Origin: a virus | Reading direction: 5' to 3' (one strand) | DNA: 30,736 bases | Virus record (IMG/VR): IMGVR_UViG_3300045110_000037 | Span: 1-30,736 of that record | Part shown: piece after piece, positions 7,959 through 17,195 of the stretch | Position numbering within the stretch: position 1 is the stretch's first letter | How the letters are laid out: the number at the start of each line of letters is the position of its first letter | Notes under the pieces: model-generated | Databases searched by the model: none | Told to the model about the DNA's origin: nothing | The model's input: the letters and a program-made list of their open reading frames with translations, nothing else | Made by a program: the position numbers and the translations under genes

Positions 7959-8591
7959 ATGCCCGACCCTATCCGTCGCGTGCTCCCGCGTCCGGAGAAC
8001 TCCCTTCGTCTGGATGCGACCGACGCACCTGTTTCACGTGAAACAGACGTGCAGGATGCCGCGCATTCGCAGGGGGATATCCAGAGCCGCCCGCCCTTGC
8101 GGAAGCCTGTGCGCGAGGAGAGTCCACGCGAGCGGGCGGCCAAGCGCGCCGCCGAGTTGCGCAGCCATCAGGGCGTGGATCTGGACTCCGTCAACGAGTT
8201 CTATTTTCCGCCCGAGAGCATTCCCGACGGCTGGTCCTATGAGTGGAAGCGCCACACGCTGATGGGCAAGGAAGACCCGGCCTATCAGGTCGCCCTGGCG
8301 CGCGGCGGCTGGGAAGCGGTACCGGCCAGCAGGCATCCGGAGCAGATGCCTATCGCGGGGGCGCATCAGACCATCACCCGCAAGGGCATGGTGCTGATGG
8401 AGCGCCCGATGGAGATCACCGAGGAAGTGCGCAGGCGCGAGCAGTTAAAGGCGCGCAATCAGGTGCGGGCAAAGGAGGAGCAGCTAGGGGCGACGCCGCC
8501 CGGCACCTTTGATCGTACCGGTGATTCCAGGGTTCGCCCCAATATCAAGAAGACCTATTCCCCGGTGCAAATCCCGCCCAACAGTGAGTGA
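7959..8591 (+). CDS. Conserved phage hypothetical protein of the head module; gene contains a parS palindrome
   Basis: The start is ATG 7959, with GAGGAA four bases upstream and overlapping the previous stop region; a TTG at 7947 is possible but less likely. The product is 210 aa. The N-terminal 60 residues look disordered and are encoded partly by the parS-like palindrome (residues PVSRETD). The compact region at ~75-150 has VNEFYFPPESIPDGWSYEWK, GKEDPAYQVALARGGWEAV, PASRHPEQMP and KGMVLMERP. A charged helix (TEEVRRREQLKARNQVRAKEE) follows. This FYFPP...GWSYEWKR pattern is familiar from many proteobacterial phages next to capsid genes; its function is unknown to me. Confidence 0.75.
   Translation: MPDPIRRVLPRPENSLRLDATDAPVSRETDVQDAAHSQGDIQSRPPLRKPVREESPRERAAKRAAELRSHQGVDLDSVNEFYFPPESIPDGWSYEWKRHTLMGKEDPAYQVALARGGWEAVPASRHPEQMPIAGAHQTITRKGMVLMERPMEITEEVRRREQLKARNQVRAKEEQLGATPPGTFDRTGDSRVRPNIKKTYSPVQIPPNSE
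8030..8045. promoter_or_regulatory. parS: Perfect parS-like palindrome (ParB binding site)
   Basis: TGTTTCACGTGAAACA is a perfect 16-bp palindrome and identical to the near-universal bacterial chromosomal parS consensus bound by ParB of Caulobacter and Bacillus type. It lies inside the reading frame of the 7959-8591 gene, encoding part of PVSRETD. Chromosomal parS sites also often sit inside genes, so that does not argue against function. No parA or parB gene is visible in this window, so any ParB would come from the host or from elsewhere in the phage genome. The match is seen directly; binding is inferred. Confidence 0.75.
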
Positions 8592-8642
8592 ATGTTTACA
8601 AAACTGCACGGTTCGTGCTAGCGGCTAGGCCACGGTTGTTTA

Positions 8643-8661
8643 GCCGCCTCCGGTTGGCGGC
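8643..8661 (+). terminator. Hairpin in the gap before the head structural genes
   Basis: The 141-base gap 8592-8732 has no gene I can support. It contains the stem GCCGCC / GGCGGC with a seven-base loop (TCCGGTT), followed by a pyrimidine-rich stretch (CTCCCCTTTCCC) rather than a clean T-run. It could be a weak terminator or an mRNA processing or stabilising hairpin that sets the high expression of the capsid genes downstream. GAGGAG near 8719 is the ribosome binding site of the next gene. Confidence 0.4.
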
Positions 8662-8732
8662 CTCCCCTTTCCCGGCTCAAGCGTCACCCCGGTGTGTGAT
8701 GTGCGGCTTCCTCTTCCGAGGAGTGGCATTAC

Positions 8733-9443
8733 ATGCCGAATATCAATGCGCCGTTTGGGTTCGCCCAGGTGACGGGGACGGGCGCGTCTCCGACGTTTGA
8801 GCAGGTACAACTGGCGATTAACCCGGCTGTCGGCACCAATGCGCAGATCTTCTGCAATGACCCCGTGGCGCAGCTTGCGACCGGGTTCATCTGCCAGCTT
8901 GGCACGCAGGGCACCACGGGCGTGCCCGCCGCCGGTTCAGGCAATTTCGTTGGCATGTTCACCGGCTGCAAATACCTGTCGGTCACCCAGAAGCGCATCG
9001 TGTGGTCGAATTACTATGCTGGCGCGGGTGACGTGAACACCGCTGCGGGCGTGGTCGCTTATGTGATCACCGACCCGGCGGCGCAGTATCAGGTGCAGAC
9101 GGTCAACGCCCTGACCCCCACCACGACCACCAATCCGGTGGTGCAGGTGAGCGTGGGGATGAATGTCGGCGTTGGGTACATGACCGGCACCGGCACCAAC
9201 ACCAATACGCTGGGCAACAACAACGGCAATGTCTTCAGCGGCATTTCGACGGCGTATGCCGATCAGAACTCAATCGCCACCACGCCCGGCTTGCCGTTCC
9301 GCATCATGGCCATCGCCAACTACAGCGTGGAGGGACCGAATCTCTGGGGACAGGTCAGCGGCTACGATTACACGTCGCCTTACAACAGGATCGTTGTCGC
9401 GATGAACAACACCCTCAACAAGCAGGGAACGACGGGCATCTGA
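8733..9443 (+). CDS. Putative capsid decoration / minor structural protein
   Basis: ATG 8733 has a strong GAGGAG ribosome binding site. The 236-aa product opens with NINAPFGFAQVTGTG, an opening seen in phage structural proteins encoded just before the major capsid protein. It is rich in Thr, Asn, Gly and Val and is predicted all-beta. A middle stretch reads GCKYLSVTQKRIVWSNYYAG and YVITDPAAQYQVQ, with a Thr/Asn-rich loop (TGTGTNTNTLGNNN). The C-terminal part is SVEGPNLWGQVSGYDYTSPYNRI. It fits a decoration or cement protein that binds the outside of the capsid. The role comes from position and composition; a specific family is not proven. Confidence 0.65.
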   Translation: MPNINAPFGFAQVTGTGASPTFEQVQLAINPAVGTNAQIFCNDPVAQLATGFICQLGTQGTTGVPAAGSGNFVGMFTGCKYLSVTQKRIVWSNYYAGAGDVNTAAGVVAYVITDPAAQYQVQTVNALTPTTTTNPVVQVSVGMNVGVGYMTGTGTNTNTLGNNNGNVFSGISTAYADQNSIATTPGLPFRIMAIANYSVEGPNLWGQVSGYDYTSPYNRIVVAMNNTLNKQGTTGI

Positions 9444-9467
9444 TCCCGCTGGAAAGGAACTCCTTCA

Positions 9468-10382
9468 ATGGCCGTCAATCTCTCTGCGATCAAAGACCTC
9501 CTGCTGCCGGGCCTGCGCGGCATCGAGGGCAAATACGAGATGATCCCTTCGCAGTACGACAAGATCTTTACCAAGCACGACAGCAAGATGGCGCTGGAAC
9601 GCACTGCCGAATTGCGCTTCCTGGGCCTCGCGCAATTGAAGACCGAGGGTGGGCAGACCCAGTTCGACAATGGTGCTGGTGAGCGCTACGTCTACAACCA
9701 AGAGCACACCGAGATCGGCCTGGGCTATGCGATCACCCGCAAGGCGGTGGACGACAACCTCTACAAGACGCAGTTCCACCCATCGAACCTTGGGATGATC
9801 GAAAGCTTCCAGCAGACCAAGGAAATTTACGGCGCCAACGTGCTGAACTCGGCGCAGACCTACAACCCGTCGGTCGGCGGTGATGGTGTGGCGCTGTGCA
9901 GCCTGACCCATCCCATCGACGGCAACACGGTGGGCAACACGCCCTCAGTGCAGGCCGACCTCAACGAAGCCTCGCTGCTCACCTCGATGGTTGAGGTGCG
10001 CACCAACTTCCGCGATCAGGCGGGGCTGAAGGTGTTTGCCCGCGCCCGCAAGCTGATTGTACCGCCGCAGCTTGAAGCGGTCGCGATCCGGCTCACGCAG
10101 ACCGAATTGCGCCCCGGCACGGCAGATAATGACGTTAACGCAATAATGTCCACGGCCGGTGGCTTGCCGGAAGGTTTCATGGTCAACGACTTCCTGACTT
10201 CGCAGTTCGCGTGGTTCCTTTTGACGAATATCGATGGCCTTTCGTACATGGAACGTGTCAAGTTCGAAACAGACATGCAAGTAGATTTCGTTACAGATAA
10301 CCTCCTGGTTAAGGGCTATGAGCGCTACAGCTTCAGCTACTACAACTGGCGTTCCGTCTACGGAAACTTCCCCACGTCCTAA
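9468..10382 (+). CDS. Major capsid protein, Mu gpT-like (HK97 fold)
   Basis: ATG 9468 follows AAAGGAA. The 304-aa length is normal for gpT-type major capsid proteins. Recognisable parts are an N-terminal helix (LSAIKDLLLPGLRGIEGKY), LAQLKTEGGQTQFDNGAGE, the beta-strand and helix HTEIGLGYAITRKAVDDNLY, a CSLTHPIDG loop, AGLKVFARARKLIVPPQLE, and a C-terminal region with FETDMQVDFVTDNLLVKGYERYSFSYYNWRS. This HK97-like fold builds the icosahedral shell. Scaffold and decoration-like genes upstream and adaptor genes downstream fit the head module order. No N-terminal delta domain is evident, agreeing with a separate scaffold. Confidence 0.88.
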   Translation: MAVNLSAIKDLLLPGLRGIEGKYEMIPSQYDKIFTKHDSKMALERTAELRFLGLAQLKTEGGQTQFDNGAGERYVYNQEHTEIGLGYAITRKAVDDNLYKTQFHPSNLGMIESFQQTKEIYGANVLNSAQTYNPSVGGDGVALCSLTHPIDGNTVGNTPSVQADLNEASLLTSMVEVRTNFRDQAGLKVFARARKLIVPPQLEAVAIRLTQTELRPGTADNDVNAIMSTAGGLPEGFMVNDFLTSQFAWFLLTNIDGLSYMERVKFETDMQVDFVTDNLLVKGYERYSFSYYNWRSVYGNFPTS

Positions 10383-10395
10383 GAGGGTCTGAACC

Positions 10396-11310
10396 ATGGC
10401 CATCACTGCCCTATCAGGCCCGATGATCGTCTTCGGGCAGGACCCCACGGGGTCGAACCCCGACATAGCGCCATCGCTGTTCGCGGGCGGCGTCGGCATT
10501 GCCGATACCCGCCCAGCCTATGGCTACATGCCGGGCCAGGGGTCCGGACAGGCCACTGTCGGCTTCTCGCTCACCACCAGCATCATGACGCTCAACGCCG
10601 TGCCAGCGACCATGTCGGCCACCAACATCGCCACGTCCCAACTGCCGGTGCTGCAACAGGCCATCGTGCTCACCGCAGGCACGGGCGTCACCGGCAACGT
10701 CACCGTCAACAACGCCGGTACCGGGCGCTCCGTGCGGCCGTGCCTCGCGCTGGATGGCGTGGCGGGGCGGATCTCCTACGGCACGTCAAACACCGTGCAG
10801 CTTTGGGACCCGGTGAAATCGCTGGCGCGCAACGTGCGCATCACCACGGCGGCGACCGATGTCGCGGTCTACCGGATACTGGGCTTCGACATCTACGGCT
10901 ACCCGATGACGGAAAACCTCCAGGCGGCGGGCGCGACGACGGTCAGCGGCAAGAAAGCCTTCAAATACATCCAGTCGATCACCCCGCTTGGCGCCGGGCC
11001 GGTGGGTGCCACGGTCACCGTGGGCACCGGAGACGTGTTCGGCTTCCCGCTCTACTCCAGCACCTTCTACGGCACCACCATGCCCGCCGACATCTCCATC
11101 GCCTGGGCCGGGGCGCAGATCACCTCCACCACCGGCTATCTGGCGGGTGACGGCACCAATCCGGCCACCTCCACCACCGGAGACGTGCGCGGCACATGGC
11201 CGGTGGCGTCGGCATCGGATAACGCCAAGCGGCTTATCTTCTGGCAAAGCCCGCTGGTGACCAACGCGCTGCTGCCCGGTTCCGGCCTATTCGGCGTCCC
11301 CCAGGTCTGA
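10396..11310 (+). CDS. Beta-rich phage structural protein, unrecognised
   Basis: The 304-aa protein is encoded 13 bases after the capsid gene. It is rich in Thr, Ala, Gly and Val and looks all-beta. Visible stretches are PMIVFGQDPTGSNPDIAPS near the start, AGVGIADTRPAYGYMPGQG-like Gly/Pro turns, VRPCLALDGVAGRISYG, LWDPVKSLARNVRITT, and a repeated-strand region (YRILGFDIYGYPMTENL; AFKYIQSITPLGAGPVG). No enzyme motif or membrane segment is visible. Position between major capsid protein and head-tail adaptor suggests a minor capsid or decoration protein. I do not recognise a named family. Confidence 0.65.
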   Translation: MAITALSGPMIVFGQDPTGSNPDIAPSLFAGGVGIADTRPAYGYMPGQGSGQATVGFSLTTSIMTLNAVPATMSATNIATSQLPVLQQAIVLTAGTGVTGNVTVNNAGTGRSVRPCLALDGVAGRISYGTSNTVQLWDPVKSLARNVRITTAATDVAVYRILGFDIYGYPMTENLQAAGATTVSGKKAFKYIQSITPLGAGPVGATVTVGTGDVFGFPLYSSTFYGTTMPADISIAWAGAQITSTTGYLAGDGTNPATSTTGDVRGTWPVASASDNAKRLIFWQSPLVTNALLPGSGLFGVPQV

Positions 11311-11324
11311 AAAGGAACCGCGCC

Positions 11325-11591
11325 ATGTTCAAATTCGGCAAGGGCGGCGACAAGGACGACAAGAAGGGCGCCTTTGGCAAAGGCGGCAAAGGCGACAAGG
11401 ACGACAAGAAAGGCGCCGATTGCAAGGATGACGACCGCGCCAAGCGCAAGCTTGGCGGCCGGGTCGGGCCGCTCAAGGGGTCTGCCGCCATGCGCCACAT
11501 CGATACCACCAAGCGCGGCGGCGGCGGCTGCGACGCCAATCCGTTCACCTCGGCGCGGCACGGCACGCCCGCGACCGGGCGCCGTGTGTAA
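11325..11591 (+). CDS. Small Lys/Asp/Gly-repeat protein (88 aa)
   Basis: ATG 11325 follows AAAGGAA. The first 35 residues are an imperfect internal repeat (GKGGDKDDKKGAFGKGGKGDKDDKKG), followed by CKDDDRAKRKLGGRVGPLKG and a conserved-looking tail (MRHIDTTKRGGGGCDANPF). The protein is highly charged and probably disordered at its N-terminus. Its two cysteines (in ADCKDD and GGCDAN) have no partner pattern. It sits between structural genes and is probably translated with them. Function unknown; it could be a nucleic-acid-contacting particle component. Confidence 0.6.
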   Translation: MFKFGKGGDKDDKKGAFGKGGKGDKDDKKGADCKDDDRAKRKLGGRVGPLKGSAAMRHIDTTKRGGGGCDANPFTSARHGTPATGRRV

Positions 11592-11600
11592 CCACGTGAA

Positions 11601-12281
11601 ATGGCCGTCAACTCCTTCCAGGCATCCTTCGGCAGCCTAATCCTGCACGCGTTCCAACTGGTGGGGCTGCGCCCCACCTCGTTGGTGCAGGAGCACTTCG
11701 AAAGCGCCAGGATGGCGGCAAACCTGCTGCTGCTGCACTGGGCCAATGACGGGGTGAATTTGTGGCGGGTGGATCTGGTCACGGTGCCGCTGATCCAGGG
11801 GCAGGCGGTCTATCCGGTCGATTCCGACACCGTGACCATCCTCGACGCCTACTGCACCACCAACACGGGCGCCCTGATCTCTGACCGGCTGCTCCCGTCG
11901 GTCAGCCGCAGCGAATATGCCAGCTACCCCAACAAGGAGCGCCAGGGGTCGCCCACCGTGTTCTGGCATAATCGCCTGCTGGATCAGACCGTGACGTTGT
12001 GGCCGGTGCCTGACGGCACGCAGGAGAGCTTCAGCTACTACCGGCTGGTGCAGAATGAGAGCGTTGCCATGGCGAACGGGCAGACGCCGGAAATCCCGCA
12101 AATCTGGTATCCGGCCTTCGTCACCGGGCTGGCGGCGCAACTGGCGGTGATCTGGTCGCCCGAGAAAATGCCGATCCTCGCCCCCCTGGCTGCGGAAGCC
12201 TATCGCAAGGCGGCTGAAACCAACGTGGAACTGGCACAGCAGTACATTGCCCCTATGATCTCCGGATATTTCAGGAACTAG
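11601..12281 (+). CDS. Head-tail adaptor protein (tail tubular A / gp4-like)
   Basis: ATG 11601 starts nine bases after the previous stop. The 226-aa product has the signature of the podovirus-type adaptor family: an N-terminal helix leading to AFQLVGLRPTSL, the helix FESARMAANLLLLHWANDGVNLWRVD, then LIQGQAVYPVDSDTVTILDAY, ISREEYL-like SVSRSEYASYPNKERQGSPTVFWH, TVTLWPVPDG, and the closing helix PEKMPILAPLAAEAYRKA. Such proteins form the ring joining the portal to the tail tube. The gene following the capsid genes fits. A second gene starting at 30235 looks like a member of the same broad group. Confidence 0.75.
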   Translation: MAVNSFQASFGSLILHAFQLVGLRPTSLVQEHFESARMAANLLLLHWANDGVNLWRVDLVTVPLIQGQAVYPVDSDTVTILDAYCTTNTGALISDRLLPSVSRSEYASYPNKERQGSPTVFWHNRLLDQTVTLWPVPDGTQESFSYYRLVQNESVAMANGQTPEIPQIWYPAFVTGLAAQLAVIWSPEKMPILAPLAAEAYRKAAETNVELAQQYIAPMISGYFRN

Positions 12282-12289
12282 GGGGTGCC

Positions 12290-12991
12290 ATGGCCTGGGC
12301 GAGCCGTCTGGGGCGGGCGAGGGTATCAGCCAAGAACCCGCAGGCGGCTGGCGTCTGTGACCGCTGCGGCTTCATCTGGACCCACAACACCATGCGGTTT
12401 CAGCATGAGTGGCGCGGTATCGCACTGCTGAACACGCGCATGCTGGTCTGCCGCCGTTGCGAGGACGAGCCGCAACAGCAATTGCGCGCCATCATCCTGC
12501 CCGCCGATCCGCCGCCGATCATGAATGCCAGGGTCAATACCTGGGACGAGTTCGTCCCCACCGTGCGCGCGCCCTCGGTGCCGCCAGTGATCGACCCGCG
12601 TACCGGCATGCCGCTGCCGGTGGATTTCTCTCGGCAGGCGGAAGACGGGCAGAGCCGTGGGACGCAGCCGACCGGCCCCGCCGGGGTGCCGACCAACCCG
12701 GCGGCAGGGCGGATCTCCAGCAGCGGCCTGGAGCGCTGGGCGATCATGCCCGGCGTGCCGGGGATCACCGCATCGGGGCGGAAGCTGCCGGTGCTGTCGA
12801 TCATGTCGGTCGGCTCGTCGGTGATCACCGTCACCTGTTCCGCCCCGCACGGGCTGCGGTTCAACGATCAGGTTTCGGTCGAAGGACTGACCGACAACGA
12901 AGCCACCGGGTTCTATTCGGTCAGTCCCACGACGGCGACAGCGTTCACCTACATGACCAACACGCCGCGTCCGATGGGGTCGCTGCTATGA
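12290..12991 (+). CDS. Zinc-ribbon phage structural-module protein
   Basis: The 233-aa product begins AWASRLGRARVSAKNPQAAG and carries two CxxC pairs, C23-C26 (CDRCG) and C54-C57 (CRRCE), spaced as a zinc ribbon. Between them is WRGIALLNTRMLV, and after them PQQQLRAIILPADPPPIMNAR. This N-terminal module recurs in tailed phages beside head-tail connector genes. The C-terminal ~65 residues form a different, beta-rich domain with VITVTCSAPHGLRFNDQVSVEG, a pattern seen in phage tail proteins. The mixture suggests a connector-to-tail accessory protein. Zinc binding is inferred from the cysteines. The stop overlaps the next start (ATGA). Confidence 0.65.
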   Translation: MAWASRLGRARVSAKNPQAAGVCDRCGFIWTHNTMRFQHEWRGIALLNTRMLVCRRCEDEPQQQLRAIILPADPPPIMNARVNTWDEFVPTVRAPSVPPVIDPRTGMPLPVDFSRQAEDGQSRGTQPTGPAGVPTNPAAGRISSSGLERWAIMPGVPGITASGRKLPVLSIMSVGSSVITVTCSAPHGLRFNDQVSVEGLTDNEATGFYSVSPTTATAFTYMTNTPRPMGSLL

Positions 12992-13725
12992 GCGACGATC
13001 CGGTTTGGCGCGCCCAGGTCGGGCTGCCGCGCGGGTTCCGGCAGGTGCCCCAGACCGGGATCGGCACCTACAGCCTGACCATCCAGCTTACGGTGCTGCC
13101 GCCGCTGGTCGCCACCCCCAACCCGATCTATGGCGCGGGCACCCTTGGCTTGGCGCCTGCCAGCGTGGACAACACCTATCTGGCGCCGATGCTGGCGCAG
13201 GGCCTGAAGGGGAGCCTGTCCAGCACGCCCGCGCAGCCAGAGGATCTCTCTGTCGGGCAGGTGACCACCCTGCTGGGCGGCCCGTTCCTGACAGCAGCCA
13301 CTGGCAGCGTTGATAACATCAACCTGTCGCCCGCGCCCGCGCTGACGCTGAAAGGCAACAACACGGCCACAACGGGACCGGTGCTGGACCTGACCACGGC
13401 GCAGACCAACACGCTGCTGGGCGGCCCGTTCCTGGCGCTGACCGGGGGCACCATCAATGGAACGGTCACGATAAGCCCGACGCTCACCGTTCCCTCGGGC
13501 GCAACCCTGGTGGTGAACGCGGGGGGCACGCTGACGGCGGCCGGGGTGACCAACGCGACGGGAACCCTGACGACATCGGGCACCACCAATATGACCGGGC
13601 CGGTGAACGTCTCGGGCACCCTGACCACCTCGTCGCGGGTGGTGCTGACGGGCCTGCCGACCAGTGCGGCCGGGCTGGTCGCCGGGCAGCTTTGGCGCAA
13701 CGGCACCGTGATAAATATCGTGTAG
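12988..13725 (+). CDS. Tail fibre-type protein (repetitive, 245 aa)
   Basis: The start is ATG 12988 in an ATGA overlap with the previous gene; the open frame extends upstream without a better start. Residues ~40-75 (NPIYGAGTLGLAPASVDNTY, then LAPM) form a module repeated in the next large fibre gene. The middle alternates DNTYL/DNINLSPAPALTLKGNN and LLGGPFL units. The last 100 residues are Thr/Gly-rich strands (TLTVPSGATLVVNAGGTLTA) typical of trimeric beta-helical fibres. The end (GLPTSAAGLVAGQLWRNGTV) is a common fibre C-terminal motif. It is likely a trimeric tail fibre or fibre-attachment protein. Receptor specificity cannot be read from sequence. Confidence 0.65.
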   Translation: MSDDPVWRAQVGLPRGFRQVPQTGIGTYSLTIQLTVLPPLVATPNPIYGAGTLGLAPASVDNTYLAPMLAQGLKGSLSSTPAQPEDLSVGQVTTLLGGPFLTAATGSVDNINLSPAPALTLKGNNTATTGPVLDLTTAQTNTLLGGPFLALTGGTINGTVTISPTLTVPSGATLVVNAGGTLTAAGVTNATGTLTTSGTTNMTGPVNVSGTLTTSSRVVLTGLPTSAAGLVAGQLWRNGTVINIV

Positions 13726-13735
13726 GAAGGGCGGC

Positions 13736-14329
13736 ATGAGCGAAAGCTTTATGGTTCATCCGCTGCTTCTGAGCAGCGACCCGGTGGAGGATATGGAAGC
13801 GTCCACCAAGCGCTATTCCGATGCGCAGGACGCATTGGTGCGCGACTACGCCGACGCGCAGGATGTGGCACAGGCGACCGGCATCACCGATGGCAGCGAC
13901 GCGCAGCCGGGCGAGATCGGTGAATATATCGTTGTTGATAACATGGTCGGCGTCACGCCCCCGGCCAACGTCCCCATGCAGGTGTGCGCCATCGCTTTGC
14001 CGCCAGGGTGCTGGGAGGTCTGGGGCACGTGCGACTTCACCATCGCTGCCATCGGTGCTGATCCCCAGGTGGTGCCGGTGCAGCCAAATCAATTGGGTTC
14101 CAGCATCAGCGTCACCACTGACTCCCTGCCGACCGATGAAGAACTGATCCTGGGCACGGGCGTGATGAACCTGATTTATTCACCGCTCGCCGCCGGTCAG
14201 CGGCAGGTGCTGATCACCGGCCAGTGCCGCAGCAATTCCACCGATCCCGTCACGCTGTATCTGGTGGCCGCCGTGGGGTCGGCCAATGCGACGGTGAAGG
14301 GCTACATCAGCGCGCGGCGTGTGCGATGA
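13736..14329 (+). CDS. Tail-associated protein with beta-sandwich C-terminal domain
   Basis: ATG 13736 is preceded by GGAAGGG. The N-terminal ~50 residues are helical ([27 protein letters not shown]), like a trimerising stalk. The C-terminal domain from ~65 reads [71 protein letters not shown], and ends [10 protein letters not shown] recognise this C-terminal domain pattern from tail regions of proteobacterial phages, but no function has been named to my knowledge. It overlaps the following fibre gene by four bases (ATGA), so the two are probably made together and may assemble together. Confidence 0.65.
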   Translation: MSESFMVHPLLLSSDPVEDMEASTKRYSDAQDALVRDYADAQDVAQATGITDGSDAQPGEIGEYIVVDNMVGVTPPANVPMQVCAIALPPGCWEVWGTCDFTIAAIGADPQVVPVQPNQLGSSISVTTDSLPTDEELILGTGVMNLIYSPLAAGQRQVLITGQCRSNSTDPVTLYLVAAVGSANATVKGYISARRVR

Positions 14330-17193
14330 CCCATATCACCATTCCATTGCTGCCCATGGCGGTTGCCCTTACCGGCAGCGAGCAGATGGAACTGGTGCAG
14401 AGCGGCACCAGCATGCGCGTCTCGGCGCGGCAGGTGGCGGCCCTGGCGCTGCCCTATTCGGGCACGCTCACCACGCTTACGGCAATCTCTCCGATTACCG
14501 CGTCTCCCAACCCGATCATCAATGAGGGCACGCTGGGCTTGGCGGCGGGGAGCATCGACAACACCTATCTGGCGCCGATGGCCGGGCGCACCATCAAGGG
14601 CAACGACGATACCCTGGTACTGCCCGCGCGGGACATGTCGGTGCAGGACACGATGGCCCTGCTGGACGCGGCGCCGCTCAACTCGCCGCAGTTCTACAAT
14701 TTCCCGTCCGCGCCGACACCCCCGCCAGGGGATGTCTCAACCCGGCTGGCTACCACGGCCTTCGTGGACGCGATCCCGCGCGGCGGCACGGTAACCAGCG
14801 TTGACGTGACGGGCGGCACCACGGGCCTGACCACGAGCGGCGGCCCGATCACCACCAGCGGCAGCATCGCGCTGGGCGGCATCCTGTCCATTTCCAGCGG
14901 CGGCACCGGGCAGAACACTTCGACCGGCGCGTTCAACGCGCTCTCTCCGATCACCAGCCAGGGCGACCTGATTGTCGGTGCGGGACTGAATTTCGCCGCG
15001 CGGCTGCCCATCGGCACCAACGGGCAGGTGCTGCAATCGAACGGCAGCACGGCGACCTGGGCGGCGGCTCCGTCTACCGTGGCGCCCTACAACACCAACC
15101 CGGCCATGGACGGCGCCGCCGCGCCGGGCGTGTCGCTGCTGTATTCACGCGGCGACCACGTTCACCCGAGTGATTCCACCAAGCTGTCTTCTGTTGTTGG
15201 CGTCGGCGGCATCAGTGTCAGCAACGGTAATACCATTACCAACACTGGTGTTCTTTCCATTGATACCGCAGCGGGCGCTTTCTCTCTCGGCGCCGGGCTG
15301 GTGCGGAACACGCAGACGCTGGCGGTGAAACCCGCCACCTCGCTTGCTCTGGGCGGGGTGATCGCTGGGTCGGGCATTACGATTGACGCCGCTGGCGTGA
15401 TCACCACAGGTGCCGTCGGCCTCACGCCCAGCGGCACCAATCCGATCATGGACAGTGTCGCCAACCCCGGCACGCTCGCGACCTATTCGCGCGGGGACCA
15501 TATTCACCCCAGCGACACCAGCCGTTACGCGGCAACCAATCCGGCGGGGTATCAAACCGCAGCGCAGGTGACGACCTCTCTGGCGCCCTACGCGCTGACC
15601 TCCAGCGTGCCGGTCGCGTCCAGCACGACGCCGCTGATGGATGGCACGGCGGCCATTGGTGTTGTCAATACCTGGGCCAAGGCAGACCATATTCATCCTG
15701 TCGATACCAGCCGTTACGCGGCAACCAACCCGGCAGGCTACATAACCTCTGCCAGCATTCCCGCGTCACTGCCGCCATCGGGTGCCGCAGGCGGGGATCT
15801 GACGGGTACCTATCCCGCACCGACCCTGGTGAACACCACCGTGGCGCCGGGCAGCTATACCAACACGTCACTCACCGTGGACGCGAAGGGCAGGATCACG
15901 ACTGCCAGCAGCGGCTCCGCATCAACAGGCACCGTGCAGAGCGTCAGCTTCACGGGCGGCATCGTCACGGTCGCAACGCCAACCACGACGCCCGCGATGA
16001 CGGTCGCGGGCACGCAGGGCGGCATACCGTATTTCAGCGGCGCGTCCACGTGGGCAACGACAGCCCAGATGGCGCAAAACGCCCTCATGGTTGGCGGCGG
16101 TAATTTCTCACCGTCAACCATGCCCTACTACAAGGTGGACGGTTCAGGCGGAATGACGCTGGGCCAGACCACCGGCCCCGGCGGTGTCCTTACCCTTTGG
16201 GGGTCAGCCAGCGGATCGGTCGCGATCAAGAGCCTGGGCGCCGTCACCACCTATAATTTCAATCTGCCGGTTGCCGCAGGCACCGCCGGGCAGGTGCTCA
16301 CGTCGCAGGCTGGCGGCGCCAATTCGATGACGTGGGCCGACGTGCCGCCGGGGACGGTGCAAAGCATCACCGCAGCGGGCGTGCTGACCGGTGGCGTGAT
16401 CACCAACACCGGTACAATCAGGCTGGACGTTGGCTCTGGCATCACCAACAACGCGGGCACAATCAGCAACAGCGGCGTGCTGTCGGTCGATACCGCGACC
16501 GGCGCATTGCTTCTCGGTGCCGGGCTGGTGCGGAACACGCAGACGCTCGCGGTGAAGCCCGCCACCTCGCTCGCCTTGGGCGGGGTGATCGCGGGCACCG
16601 GCATCACCGTCGATGTCAACGGGGTGATCAGCACCGCAGGAGGTACCGGCGGCAGCGCCTCGATCACCGTGAGCGACACGCCGCCCGCGCTGACCAACGG
16701 GGCTATGTGGTTCGATAGCGTATCAACTCAGCTCTACATCGGCTATGCCGATCCCAACTCGACGCAGTGGGTAACTGCCAACAACGCCAATGCCGGGGGT
16801 CCCATCGGGTTCGGACAGCTACCCGTCAGCGTGCAGCAACTGCCGGTCAGCTTCCCGTTCGCGGGCAAGCCTGCGGGGTTGGTCAATGTGCCGATGGCGT
16901 TTGCCGTCACCGTTCCCGCAGCACTCGCGGGCAGCGTGGTTTACTATACGACCCTGCCGACCGCGACGACGGGCAGCCCTGTGATCTTCACCCTGAACAA
17001 GATTTCCGGCACTACCACCACCGCCTTGGGCACGATCTCTATCGGACTGAGCGGCACGTCGCACATCTATTGCGCCCTGGCCGGTGCGGGCGGCTCGTTG
17101 GCGGTAGGTGATGTGTTGCAGATCGTCGCGCCCTCGACACAGGACGGAACTCTTGCTGATATCGGAATAACAATCATGGCAGCGAGGACGTAG
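14326..17193 (+). CDS. Large modular tail fibre protein (955 aa) with HxH repeats
   Basis: The start is ATG 14326 in an ATGA overlap; an upstream in-frame start lies deep inside the previous gene. Residues ~45-90 repeat the [14 protein letters not shown] module of the 12988 gene. Three units carry DHVHP or DHIHP followed by DTSRY or a variant, with [14 protein letters not shown]-type fibre strands between. Two copies of [20 protein letters not shown] are ~1.23 kb apart. The C-terminal part has [17 protein letters not shown] and [13 protein letters not shown], then a domain with [12 protein letters not shown] that recurs in the 24725 gene. Such proteins are trimeric beta-structured fibres carrying receptor-binding tips. 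HxH motifs bind iron in the T4 long tail fibre tip, so metal binding is plausible. Confidence 0.75.
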   Translation: MTHITIPLLPMAVALTGSEQMELVQSGTSMRVSARQVAALALPYSGTLTTLTAISPITASPNPIINEGTLGLAAGSIDNTYLAPMAGRTIKGNDDTLVLPARDMSVQDTMALLDAAPLNSPQFYNFPSAPTPPPGDVSTRLATTAFVDAIPRGGTVTSVDVTGGTTGLTTSGGPITTSGSIALGGILSISSGGTGQNTSTGAFNALSPITSQGDLIVGAGLNFAARLPIGTNGQVLQSNGSTATWAAAPSTVAPYNTNPAMDGAAAPGVSLLYSRGDHVHPSDSTKLSSVVGVGGISVSNGNTITNTGVLSIDTAAGAFSLGAGLVRNTQTLAVKPATSLALGGVIAGSGITIDAAGVITTGAVGLTPSGTNPIMDSVANPGTLATYSRGDHIHPSDTSRYAATNPAGYQTAAQVTTSLAPYALTSSVPVASSTTPLMDGTAAIGVVNTWAKADHIHPVDTSRYAATNPAGYITSASIPASLPPSGAAGGDLTGTYPAPTLVNTTVAPGSYTNTSLTVDAKGRITTASSGSASTGTVQSVSFTGGIVTVATPTTTPAMTVAGTQGGIPYFSGASTWATTAQMAQNALMVGGGNFSPSTMPYYKVDGSGGMTLGQTTGPGGVLTLWGSASGSVAIKSLGAVTTYNFNLPVAAGTAGQVLTSQAGGANSMTWADVPPGTVQSITAAGVLTGGVITNTGTIRLDVGSGITNNAGTISNSGVLSVDTATGALLLGAGLVRNTQTLAVKPATSLALGGVIAGTGITVDVNGVISTAGGTGGSASITVSDTPPALTNGAMWFDSVSTQLYIGYADPNSTQWVTANNANAGGPIGFGQLPVSVQQLPVSFPFAGKPAGLVNVPMAFAVTVPAALAGSVVYYTTLPTATTGSPVIFTLNKISGTTTTALGTISIGLSGTSHIYCALAGAGGSLAVGDVLQIVAPSTQDGTLADIGITIMAART
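15291..16615 (+). repeat. Direct repeat pair (about 100 bp) within the fibre gene
   Basis: Two near-identical copies, beginning about 15291 and 16518, encode [20 protein letters not shown] plus the following LGGVIAG segment. Differences are mostly silent, which indicates a fairly recent duplication or gene conversion under protein-level constraint. The interval between them holds the HxH units. Confidence 0.7.
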
Positions 17194-17195
17194 AC

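Noticed and set aside
10449-10461. Short hairpin GGGGT-CGA-ACCCC at the start of a structural gene
   Set aside because: A five-base stem with a three-base loop inside coding sequence, no T-run and no tRNA context; expected by chance in GC-rich DNA.
11593-11601. Second possible ParB half-site (CACGTGAA) before the adaptor gene
   Set aside because: Only the right half resembles parS; the left arm is TAAC and not palindromic, and the bases serve as stop and ribosome binding region.
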